A stretch of DNA of 6,174 nucleotides, taken from the NCBI GenBank assembly GCA_002452615.1, contig DKES01000016.1:1-6174 (forward strand), written 5' to 3'. Below, piece after piece: positions 1 to 6,144 of the stretch. The stretch comes from Patescibacteria group bacterium UBA6816 (lineage in GTDB: Bacteria > Patescibacteriota > Patescibacteriia > UBA2591 > UBA6264). A program made the position numbers and the translations under genes. Numbering within the stretch: position 1 is the first letter of the stretch; each line of letters begins with the position of its first letter. The notes beneath the pieces were generated by a model. It searched no databases. It saw only the letters and a list, made by a program, of their open reading frames with translations, and was not told the DNA's origin.

Positions 1-35
1 CTGAATTCGAGACTCAGCCTCCCACAAACGATGTC

Positions 36-60
36 TCCACCTACGAGGTCTCGCCTCGTA
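36..60. repeat. R1 palindromic repeat, left copy
   Basis: A 25-base sequence here is repeated exactly at 6117-6141 in the same orientation. It contains a hairpin: TACGAGG (42-48) pairs with CCTCGTA (54-60) around a 5-nt loop. The right-hand copy extends this stem to 8 bp. It is 15/25 G+C, in clear contrast to the A/T-rich genes. It lies just upstream of another palindrome (R2), and the same R1-R2 order occurs at the other end of the window. Identity and inverted symmetry are seen directly. Classification as a REP-like or BIME-like mobile palindrome is inference, since no transposase is present. Confidence 0.85.
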
Positions 61-66
61 CGATTT

Positions 67-111
67 AATTCAGGGTCTGACCCCTTGGGGTCTGACCCTA
101 ATCCCTGAATT
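67..111. repeat. R2 palindromic repeat, left (complete) copy
   Basis: This is a nested inverted repeat. The outer arms are AATTC (67-71) and GAATT (107-111). The inner arms are 72-84 and 87-99, which pair over 13 positions with a single T·T mismatch (78/93) and a tight TT turn at 85-86. Seven unpaired bases (100-106) form a bulge on the 3' side. An alternative outer pairing, AATTCAGGG (67-75) with CCCTGAATT (103-111), is also perfect. The near-palindromic core GGGTCTGACCC occurs twice (73-83 and 88-98). Bases 82-111 recur exactly at 6145-6174. A bulged hairpin of this kind resembles REP sequences mobilised by REP-associated Y1 tyrosine transposases (RAYTs). That link is inferred, as no such gene lies in the window. 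Confidence 0.85.
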
Positions 112-112
112 G

Positions 113-147
113 CCCCGTAGTGAACGCGAAGCGTTCTACTACCGGGG
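113..147. repeat. H3 bulged hairpin upstream of tgt
   Basis: This is a strong imperfect inverted repeat. The apical stem GAACGC (122-127) pairs with GCGTTC (131-136) over a GAA triloop. The middle stem GTAGT (117-121) pairs with ACTAC (138-142), and the basal CCCC (113-116) pairs with GGGG (144-147). Single unpaired bases sit at 137 and 143. The apex contains GCGAAGC, a heptamer known to form an unusually stable DNA mini-hairpin. A 5' GTAG at the foot of the apical stem (117-120) matches the tetranucleotide recognised by RAYT transposases at REP elements. It ends only 15 bases before the tgt start codon, so it could be a mobile REP-like unit, a terminator-like structure for an upstream transcript, or a structured 5' leader. 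No T-tract follows it, which argues against an intrinsic terminator on the plus strand. Confidence 0.75.
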
Positions 148-162
148 TTCTAATGTTTTAGT

Positions 163-1266
163 ATGTTTAAAGTTTTAAAAAAATCAAAAAAATCAAGGGC
201 TCGTCTAGGAGTTTTAAAGACAAAAAGGGGAAATATTAGTACGCCCTTTTTTATGCCCGTAGCTACGCGAGGAGCAGTTAAGGGTTTAGACAGTGAGGAT
301 TTAAAAAAAATAAAAGCTTCTATTATTTTGGCTAATACTTATCATTTATTTTTGCGGCCTGGTTTAGAAGTGATAGAGAAATTTAAGGGATTACATAAAT
401 TTATGAATTGGTCTGGGCCAATTTTAACTGATAGCGGCGGTTTTCAAATTTTTTCTTTAAGCCAGAAAAAAAAAGTCCAGGACCAGGGAGTGGAGTTTCA
501 ATCAAGCTTAGATGGACAAAGGTTTTTTTTAACTCCCGCCAAAGCGATAAAAATTCAAAAGAGTTTAGATACTGATATTATGATGGTTTTAGATGAATGT
601 CCGGCTTATACTAAAGATTATCAGATAGCAGCTAAGGCTGTTCAAAGAACGACTCTTTGGGCACAAATTAGCCAACAGGCTTTTAAAAAACAATTTAAAT
701 CTTGGCCCCGCCCATTGCTTTTTGGGATTGTTCAAGGGTCTAGTTATCCAGAATTAAGAAAAAAAAGCGCTCGAGAATTAATGGCCTTGGGTTTTGACGG
801 ATATGCTTTAGGGGGATTAATGTTAGGAGAGCCAATTAAAAAAACTTATCAAATGATTGATTTAGTGGTTAAAGAATTACCGCGCCAACAACCTTGTTAT
901 TTAATGGGCGCTGGTCAGCCAGAACAAATAATTGAAGCAGTAAAAAGAGGGGTAGATATGTTTGATTGTGTTATTCCAACCAGAAACGCTCGCCACGGGC
1001 TTTTATACATTAATCTTAAAATGAAAAACAAAACTGCTGATTATCAAAAAATTCATCTTACTAAAGCCCAATATAAAAAAGATTTAAGACCTTTGGATTC
1101 AAATTGTTCTTGTTTTACTTGTCAAAATTATTCCCGTGCTTATTTGCGACATTTATTTTTAACTAACGAATTTTTAGGGCAGAGATTAGCCACTATTCAC
1201 AATCTTTCTTTTTATCTTAATTTAATGGCTCATCTAAGAGAGAGTATTAAAAAAGGAAAATTTTAA
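163..1266 (+). CDS. tgt: tRNA-guanine transglycosylase (queuine/preQ1 tRNA-ribosyltransferase)
   Basis: This enzyme exchanges guanine-34 of GUN-anticodon tRNAs (Asp, Asn, His, Tyr) for preQ1 or queuine in the cytoplasm. It has 367 residues, close to the usual bacterial length (about 375), and forms a TIM barrel. Key residues are visible: the general-base Asp in LTDSGGFQ (D90), substrate-pocket DEC (144-146), GGLMLGE (217-223) and the nucleophile Asp in FDCVIPTR (D268). The zinc site is CxCxxC (C315, C317, C320) plus H346. The Cys of DEC is typical of bacterial preQ1-type enzymes rather than eukaryotic queuine-type ones. The start is well fixed, because an in-frame TAA lies at 151-153 and the protein begins as the family does. 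No Shine-Dalgarno motif precedes the ATG. No queuosine synthesis genes are nearby, so the base may be salvaged (inference). Confidence 0.97.
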   Translation: MFKVLKKSKKSRARLGVLKTKRGNISTPFFMPVATRGAVKGLDSEDLKKIKASIILANTYHLFLRPGLEVIEKFKGLHKFMNWSGPILTDSGGFQIFSLSQKKKVQDQGVEFQSSLDGQRFFLTPAKAIKIQKSLDTDIMMVLDECPAYTKDYQIAAKAVQRTTLWAQISQQAFKKQFKSWPRPLLFGIVQGSSYPELRKKSARELMALGFDGYALGGLMLGEPIKKTYQMIDLVVKELPRQQPCYLMGAGQPEQIIEAVKRGVDMFDCVIPTRNARHGLLYINLKMKNKTADYQKIHLTKAQYKKDLRPLDSNCSCFTCQNYSRAYLRHLFLTNEFLGQRLATIHNLSFYLNLMAHLRESIKKGKF

Positions 1267-1329
1267 ATATTTTATTTTTTTAATAAATCTGTTAAGATAA
1301 GAATATCGCTTAATTTTAATTATTTTTTT

Positions 1330-2652
1330 ATGGAAAATTTAATGGAGAAAATAATTTCTTTAGCTAAACGACGGGGGTTTATTTTTCCCTCCTCTGAAAT
1401 TTATGGCGGACTAGGTTCTTGTTATGATTATGGTCCTTTGGGAGTAGAGCTTAAAAATAATATTAAAAAAGCTTGGTGGAAAAATATGGTTCAACAAAGA
1501 GAAAATGTAGTGGGTTTGGAAACAGCTATTTTAATGAATCCTAAGGTTTGGCAAGCTTCAGGTCACTTAACTGGCTTTGTTGACCCTTTGGTTGAATGTA
1601 AAAAATGTCACCAGAGGTTTAAATTAGATGATTTAAAAGATAAAAAAAATTGTCCTCAGTGTAAGGGAGATTTAACCTCAGCTAAGAATTTTAATCTTCT
1701 TTTTAAAACATTTATAGGTCCAACAGAAAACAGTTCCGCTGAAATTTATTTGCGGCCAGAAACGGCTCAGGGAATTTTTATTAATTTTAAAAATATTTTA
1801 CAAAGTAGTCGTTTAAAAATTCCTTTTGGAGTGGCTCAAATAGGAAAGTCTTTTCGCAATGAAATTACTCCAGGGAATTTTATTTTTCGAACTCGTGAAT
1901 TTGAACAAATGGAAATGGAATTTTTTGTTAAACCTTCGGAAGCTGAAAAATGGCACGAAAAATGGCAAGAACAAAGATTAAAGTGGTATCTTGATTTAGG
2001 GATAAAAAAACAAAATTTACGTTTAAAAAAACATCAGAAAGATGAATTGGCTCATTATGCTCAAGCTTGTACTGACCTTGAATATAAGTTTCCTTTTGGG
2101 TGGGCTGAATTAGAAGGAATTGCCCATCGCCGTGATTTTGATTTAAAACAGCATCAAAAATATTCGGGCCAAGATTTATCTGTTATTGAAGAAGAAGAAA
2201 AGTATCTCCCTTATGTTATTGAGCCTTCCGCTGGTGTAGAAAGGCCCTTATTAGCCTTTTTAGTCGATGCTTATGAAGAGATTCAGGGGGGGCGAACAAA
2301 GACAACTATAGCAAATAAAGAAAAAGAAGTGGTTTTAAAACTTCATCCAGATTTAGCCCCAATTAAAGCCGCAATTTTACCCCTATCAAAAAAAGAACCC
2401 TTGGTTCAGCAAGCCCAAGAGATTGCCCGGGATTTAGCAAAGATTTGGCCAGTTCAATATGATCAAATTGGCTCTATTGGTCGACGTTATCGTCGTCAAG
2501 ATGAAATTGGCACTTTATATTGTTTAACAGTTGATTTTGAAAGTCCTGTGGACAAAAAAATAACTGTTCGTCATCGAGATACCATGAAACAAGAAAGAAT
2601 TGCCATTGCGGAAATAAAAGATTATTTAAAAGAAAAATTATCTCAATTTTAA
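1330..2652 (+). CDS. glyQS: Glycyl-tRNA synthetase, alpha2 (single-chain) type
   Basis: This cytoplasmic class II synthetase charges tRNA-Gly with glycine using ATP. It is the single-chain homodimeric type, not the alpha2beta2 (GlyQ+GlyS) type. From the N terminus it has the catalytic-core start with SSEIYGGLGSCYDYGPLG (21-38), and a zinc ribbon with C90, C93, C108 and C111. Next come IGPTE (129-133) and RPETAQGIF (142-150), then motif 2 around GKSFRNEITPG (172-182) and the FRTREFEQMEMEFF stretch (186-199). Motif 3 is EPSAGVERPLLAF (298-310), and the anticodon-binding domain runs from about 344 to the end. At 440 residues it is at the short end of the family (Thermus is about 506), mostly through a reduced middle insertion. 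The start could be M1 or M5, and M1 is chosen because the family begins near there. No SD motif is seen; a T-rich run precedes the ATG. The next gene begins immediately after its stop. Confidence 0.97.
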   Translation: MENLMEKIISLAKRRGFIFPSSEIYGGLGSCYDYGPLGVELKNNIKKAWWKNMVQQRENVVGLETAILMNPKVWQASGHLTGFVDPLVECKKCHQRFKLDDLKDKKNCPQCKGDLTSAKNFNLLFKTFIGPTENSSAEIYLRPETAQGIFINFKNILQSSRLKIPFGVAQIGKSFRNEITPGNFIFRTREFEQMEMEFFVKPSEAEKWHEKWQEQRLKWYLDLGIKKQNLRLKKHQKDELAHYAQACTDLEYKFPFGWAELEGIAHRRDFDLKQHQKYSGQDLSVIEEEEKYLPYVIEPSAGVERPLLAFLVDAYEEIQGGRTKTTIANKEKEVVLKLHPDLAPIKAAILPLSKKEPLVQQAQEIARDLAKIWPVQYDQIGSIGRRYRRQDEIGTLYCLTVDFESPVDKKITVRHRDTMKQERIAIAEIKDYLKEKLSQF

Positions 2653-3927
2653 ATGTATCAAGAAAAAATATTAAAAAATAAGGCTAAATTAATTTTAGTT
2701 CCGATTAAAAATAGAGAAACAATTACTGTTTTATTTTTATTTCCCGTGGGTTCGCGTTATGAACAAGGCCGTTTAAATGGAATTTCTCATTTTATTGAAC
2801 ACATGATGTTTCGCGGGACAAAAAAAAGACCCACCCCTTTAGATATTACTCGTCAACTTGATCAAATTGGGGCTCAGTATAATGCTTTTACCGGCAAAGA
2901 CCAAACTGGTTATTGGATTAAAACCACTAATAAAAAAATGGGAGTAGCTCTTGATATTTTATCAGAGATGGTCTTTAATTCTCTTTTAAGGGAAGAGGAC
3001 GTGGAAAAAGAAAAAGGGGTTATTGAAGAGGAAATTAAAATGTATGAAGAAAACCCTCTTTTATTTTATGATGATTTATTTGAAGAAAATTTTTATCAAA
3101 ATCATCCTTTAGGACAATTAATTAGTGGCTCAAAGGAAAATATTAGAAAAATTACCTCGTTAGATATTAAGACTTATTGGCAAAAGTTTTACCAACCTAA
3201 TCAGATGACCATTGTTATTGCCGGGGGAATTAATTTGTCTAAAGCTAAAAAATTAACAGAAAGCTATTTGTCTTGTTTTTCTAAAAAAGGCAAAAAAAAT
3301 AAATATTTACCTTTCCCTCAAAATAAATTATCTCCAGGGCCACGAGTAAATATTCTTTATAAAAATTTAACTCAGGCTCAAATTGCTTTAGGGGGAGGGG
3401 CCTATCCTTATCGCCACCCTCAATTAGAAGCCCTGGTTTTATTAATGATTATTTTAGGCGGAAATATGAGTTCACGGCTTTTTAGAGAAGTGAGGGAAAA
3501 AAGAGGTCTTGCTTATTCGGTTCAGGCCAGAAATTATTGTTATCAGGATGTTGGTCATTATTTAATTTCGGCGGGAGTAGATAAAGGAAAAATTAAAGAA
3601 ACTTTAAAGGTAATTTTAAATGAATTAACAAAAATAAAAGAAAAAGGAATTACTGACCAAGAATTTAAAATGGCCCAAGATTACATTATTGGTTCAACCA
3701 AACTTAATTTAGAAGATTCGGCCCATTTAGCTAATTTTTATGGCCAACAAGCGCTTTTAATTGGAAAAATCAGAACCCCAAGAGAAAAATTACAAGCAAT
3801 TAAAAAAATAACCAAACAAGAGGTAATTAAAGTGGCGCAAAATATTTTTCAAAATTTAAATTTAACAGTGATTGGCCCTTTTAAAGAAAAATCAAACCTG
3901 TTGCGAATTTTATCAAAAAGGGTATAA
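2653..3927 (+). CDS. M16 family zinc metallopeptidase (processing-peptidase-like)
   Basis: This is a single-unit M16 (pitrilysin-family) protease of 424 residues, the typical size for the bacterial YmxG/MPP-like branch, with two homologous halves. The inverted zinc motif HFIEH (H46, E49, H50) lies in the N-terminal half. The third metal ligand lies about 76 residues later in the acidic stretch IEEEIKM (E126 or E127). The C-terminal half carries the conserved REVREKRGLAYSV segment (278-290), whose Arg and Tyr shape the substrate site in this family. No signal peptide or membrane segment is visible, so a cytoplasmic location is likely. The catalytic set is complete, so it should be active, probably as a homodimer; the substrate is unknown. 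The ATG abuts the glyQS TAA with no gap and in the same frame, which suggests coupled translation. The N-terminal sequence YQEKILKNKAKLILVP fits the family start, supporting this ATG despite the absence of an SD. Confidence 0.94.
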   Translation: MYQEKILKNKAKLILVPIKNRETITVLFLFPVGSRYEQGRLNGISHFIEHMMFRGTKKRPTPLDITRQLDQIGAQYNAFTGKDQTGYWIKTTNKKMGVALDILSEMVFNSLLREEDVEKEKGVIEEEIKMYEENPLLFYDDLFEENFYQNHPLGQLISGSKENIRKITSLDIKTYWQKFYQPNQMTIVIAGGINLSKAKKLTESYLSCFSKKGKKNKYLPFPQNKLSPGPRVNILYKNLTQAQIALGGGAYPYRHPQLEALVLLMIILGGNMSSRLFREVREKRGLAYSVQARNYCYQDVGHYLISAGVDKGKIKETLKVILNELTKIKEKGITDQEFKMAQDYIIGSTKLNLEDSAHLANFYGQQALLIGKIRTPREKLQAIKKITKQEVIKVAQNIFQNLNLTVIGPFKEKSNLLRILSKRV

Positions 3928-3928
3928 T
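3901..3928 (+). promoter_or_regulatory. Putative sigma-70-type promoter for the AI-2E gene
   Basis: A perfect -10 hexamer TATAAT (3923-3928) lies 16 nt downstream of TTGCGA (3901-3906), which matches the -35 consensus TTGACA at four of six positions. Transcription would start near 3935, giving a leader of roughly 28 nt before the AI-2E ATG at 3963. The -10 box overlaps the TAA stop of the M16 gene (3925-3927), so the promoter is embedded in the coding end. In A/T-rich DNA a TATAAT can arise by chance, but the paired -35 and its position make this the best promoter candidate in the window. It would let the AI-2E gene and mreB be expressed independently of the upstream genes. Confidence 0.45.
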
Positions 3929-3962
3929 TAAAAGATTATTAAATTTTAAAATAAAAAATTTT

Positions 3963-5009
3963 ATGAACAATGATGCCCAAAAAAATACAACCCTGATTAA
4001 ATTCGATGTTTGGTCTATTGTTAAAATTGTTTTATTAATTGGTGGTTTATGGGCTTTATACATGTTCAGGGATGTAATTTTAATTATTTTAGTGGCTGGA
4101 TTGTTAGCCACGATTATTAATCCCGCGGTTAATTATTTTGAAAAAAAGAAAATTCCTCGCTGGATGGGAGCTTTTTTCGTTTATTTAGGGGTTATTTTAG
4201 TCTTAATTTTAATTGGTTTAGCTATTATTCCCACTGTTATTTCTCAGAGCAAGATTTTAGTTGACCAAACCCCAGAACTTTTAGGTTCTATCTTAGATAA
4301 AATGGAAACCGGGATGCAATCTAGTTCTCAATCTCAATTTTTAAATATAATTACTAATTGGTTGAACAAATCTTCTCTTAATTTAGGTTCATTTTTTTCT
4401 GTTTTAGGTAATGTGGCCGGCCAAATAATTTCTGTTTTTATGGTGATGATATTGGCTTTTTATATGTCAGTGCGAAAAAAGGGGTTGCGGAAATTTATTG
4501 ATTCTTTAATTCCTCATAAATATCAGGATTTTTTAAAAAATTTTTTAGAATCAGCGCAAAAAGAAATTGGTGGATGGGCCAGAGGTCTTTTCATCATTTG
4601 TTTTTTTGTGGGTTTACTAGCTTATTTAGGACTAACAATTTTAGGAGTTAAATATTCTTTAACCTTAGCGGTTATTGCTGGATTAACAGAGATTATTCCC
4701 TATTTAGGACCTTGGCTAGGAGCTATTCCAGCAGTGTTAATTGCTTTTACTCAGTCTCCAACCTTAGCTTTATTTGTGATTATTCTTTATTTGATAATTC
4801 AACAAATAGAAAACAATTTTCTTTCTCCTTATATTATGCATCGAGCGATTGGTTTAGACCCCTTAGTAATTTTAGTGGCTTTAATTGTCGGTGGTAAATT
4901 AGCCGGACCAATTGGAATGATTTTATCTGTTCCGGCCGCTACTATTGTGGCTATTTTGATTAGATATTATCTTAAATTAAAACCACGCTTAAAAGAGGGA
5001 AAAGAATAA
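3963..5009 (+). CDS. AI-2E/PerM family membrane protein (putative transporter)
   Basis: This is a polytopic inner-membrane protein of 348 residues, the usual size for the AI-2E transporter family (PF01594; YdiK, PerM, TqsA, YtvI relatives). Hydrophobic spans are visible at about 17-34, 36-56, 66-91, 150-169, 207-228, 232-260, 265-285 and 298-335. A polar, Ser/Gln-rich region lies between the third and fourth spans (about 92-148). Family hallmarks are LTEIIPYLGPWLGAIPA (241-257), QQIENNFLSPYIM (280-292) and GLDPLVILVALIVGGKLAGP (297-316). The name comes from TqsA and AI-2 export, but other relatives move ions or have unknown substrates, so no substrate is assigned. No luxS or quorum-sensing gene is present here. 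A promoter-like sequence precedes it, and mreB follows after 32 nt. There is no SD motif; the ATG follows an A/T-only stretch. Confidence 0.92.
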   Translation: MNNDAQKNTTLIKFDVWSIVKIVLLIGGLWALYMFRDVILIILVAGLLATIINPAVNYFEKKKIPRWMGAFFVYLGVILVLILIGLAIIPTVISQSKILVDQTPELLGSILDKMETGMQSSSQSQFLNIITNWLNKSSLNLGSFFSVLGNVAGQIISVFMVMILAFYMSVRKKGLRKFIDSLIPHKYQDFLKNFLESAQKEIGGWARGLFIICFFVGLLAYLGLTILGVKYSLTLAVIAGLTEIIPYLGPWLGAIPAVLIAFTQSPTLALFVIILYLIIQQIENNFLSPYIMHRAIGLDPLVILVALIVGGKLAGPIGMILSVPAATIVAILIRYYLKLKPRLKEGKE

Positions 5010-5041
5010 ATAATTTTTTAAAAAATAAAGAAAAGAATTTT

Positions 5042-6049
5042 ATGTTTAATAAAAAAGTTGGAATTGATTTAGGAACCACTAATATTTTAGTTTATCTTCC
5101 AGATAAGGGTATTATTACTAATGAACCTTCAGTGGTGGCTATTTCCACAATTGATAAAAGTGTTTTAGCAGTAGGAGACGAGGCCAAAGAAATGATTGGC
5201 CGAACTCCAGATACAATTATCGCTAAAAGGCCTTTAAAAGACGGGGTTATTGCTGATTATAAAACTACAGAAGCGATGTTAAAATATTTTATTGGCAAAG
5301 TTATTGGCCGGTTTAATATTTTTCGTCCAGAAGTAATGGTGGCTGTTCCCGGAGGAGTGACTTCTTCAGAAAGAAGAGCCGTGGTTGATGCAACTATGCG
5401 TTCAGGGGCAAAGGCCGCTTATATTATTAAAGAGCCGATTGCCGCGGCAATTGGTTCTAATATTCCCATTGGGTCAGCTTCCGGGCACATGATTATTGAT
5501 ATTGGAGGGGGAACTACTGAGGCCGCAGTAATCTCTTTAGGGGGAATTGTGGCTTGCACTTCAGTTCGAGTGGCGGGAAATAAATTTGATTCTGCCGTGG
5601 CTAATTTTATTCGAAAAAAATACAATTTAGCGGTAGGAGAAAGAACTGCGGAAGAAATTAAAATAAAAATTGGCTCAGCCCTACCTTTAGAAAAAAAATT
5701 AACTCTTGATATTAAGGGCCGAGATATGATTCTTGGTTTACCGCGAATAATTACAGTTGATTCTGATGATATTACTGAAGCGGTTCAAGAAGAATTAAAC
5801 GCCATTGTTTTAGCGGTAAAATCTGTTTTATATGATACTCCTCCAGAGCTTTCTGCTGATGTAATGGAAAAAGGAATGGTTTTATCAGGGGGTAGTTCTT
5901 TATTAAGGAATTTAGATAAGCTTTTAACTAAAGCAATTGGTGTGCCGGCTTATTTATCTGACGAACCTTTACTTTCAGTGGCGCGAGGAACTGGGATGGC
6001 TTTGGATAACTTAGAATCTTACAAAAGAAGTATTTTAGCCATGAAATAA
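5042..6049 (+). CDS. mreB: Rod shape-determining protein MreB (bacterial actin)
   Basis: MreB polymerises with ATP into membrane-bound filaments that position the peptidoglycan elongation machinery. The full-length 335-residue protein shows the actin-fold signatures. These are phosphate-1 VGIDLGTTN (6-14), the EPIAAAIG segment with E131 at the catalytic position (130s), phosphate-2 IDIGGGTTE (152-160) and the adenosine motif GMVLSGGSSLLRNLDKLL (278-295). A hydrophobic FNIF (91-94) sits at the position of the Thermotoga membrane-insertion loop, suggesting direct membrane binding. mreC, mreD, rodA and pbp2 do not follow: after the stop there are only 125 non-coding bases with repeats. It may be co-transcribed with the AI-2E gene. 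The sequence just upstream has at best a weak purine stretch (AAAGAAAAG), not a true SD. Confidence 0.97.
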   Translation: MFNKKVGIDLGTTNILVYLPDKGIITNEPSVVAISTIDKSVLAVGDEAKEMIGRTPDTIIAKRPLKDGVIADYKTTEAMLKYFIGKVIGRFNIFRPEVMVAVPGGVTSSERRAVVDATMRSGAKAAYIIKEPIAAAIGSNIPIGSASGHMIIDIGGGTTEAAVISLGGIVACTSVRVAGNKFDSAVANFIRKKYNLAVGERTAEEIKIKIGSALPLEKKLTLDIKGRDMILGLPRIITVDSDDITEAVQEELNAIVLAVKSVLYDTPPELSADVMEKGMVLSGGSSLLRNLDKLLTKAIGVPAYLSDEPLLSVARGTGMALDNLESYKRSILAMK

Positions 6050-6069
6050 GAACAGAAAACATAAAACAT

Positions 6070-6102
6070 GGATTGGGAACCTGGGTACTTGGGGATTGGG
6101 AA
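6070..6102 (+). repeat. Short direct repeat GGATTGGGAA, two copies
   Basis: The 10-mer GGATTGGGAA occurs at 6070-6079 and 6093-6102, 23 bases apart. The two copies supply two of the four G-runs of the G-quadruplex motif that lies within this span. It may be a degenerate G-rich tandem repeat. It sits between the mreB stop and the R1/R2 palindromes. Confidence 0.6.
6075..6100 (+). other. Canonical G-quadruplex motif 3' of mreB
   Basis: Four G-runs are arranged as G3-N5-G3-N5-G4-N3-G3: 6075-6077, 6083-6085, 6091-6094 and 6098-6100. This satisfies the standard G3+N1-7 rule for an intramolecular quadruplex. It starts 26 bases past the mreB stop codon and lies on the mRNA-sense strand, so it could fold in the DNA or in the 3' end of the mreB transcript. 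Such a motif is unexpected in sequence this A/T-rich. The pattern is seen directly; folding and function are inferred. Confidence 0.6.
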
Positions 6103-6116
6103 AAACATTAGAACAT

Positions 6117-6142
6117 TCCACCTACGAGGTCTCGCCTCGTAG
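6117..6142. repeat. R1 palindromic repeat, right copy
   Basis: Bases 6117-6141 are identical to 36-60, and the following G extends the hairpin to a perfect 8-bp stem: CTACGAGG (6122-6129) with CCTCGTAG (6135-6142) around a 5-nt loop. It lies 67 bases beyond the mreB stop and could mark or protect the transcript 3' end. It is not followed by a T-tract, so it is not called as an intrinsic terminator. GGGAAC (6075-6080) and GTTCCC (6142-6147) could also pair across it. Confidence 0.85.
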
Positions 6143-6144
6143 TT

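Noticed and set aside
36..111. CRISPR array
   Set aside because: R1 and R2 are different palindromes joined without regular unique spacers, and there are no cas genes.
1..162. preQ1 riboswitch upstream of tgt
   Set aside because: The structure here is accounted for by the repeated palindromes R1 and R2 and by hairpin H3. No preQ1 aptamer-like pseudoknot with an A-rich tail is visible.
466..530. Possible frameshift at homopolymers in tgt (nine A at 466-474, eight T at 523-530)
   Set aside because: The reading frame and conserved motifs continue unbroken on both sides, so the runs are correctly in frame.
1267..1329. Promoter, T-box or terminator between tgt and glyQS
   Set aside because: A TG-TTAAGAT string (about 1290-1298) weakly resembles an extended -10 box but has no -35 partner. 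Sixty-three A/T-rich bases are too short for a T-box, and there is no GC stem for a terminator.
3881..4111. Minus-strand 76-codon open frame, hydrophobic
   Set aside because: It lies antisense to the M16 end and the AI-2E start. Its hydrophobic character mirrors the A/T-rich membrane-protein gene opposite, and it shows no family features.
4712..4897. Plus-strand 61-codon open frame inside the AI-2E gene
   Set aside because: It overlaps conserved AI-2E motifs in another frame, and its Ser/Phe/Tyr-rich translation has no recognisable domain.
5419..5625. Minus-strand 68-codon open frame inside mreB
   Set aside because: It is antisense to the conserved phosphate-2 region of mreB, so its openness follows from the mreB codon pattern.
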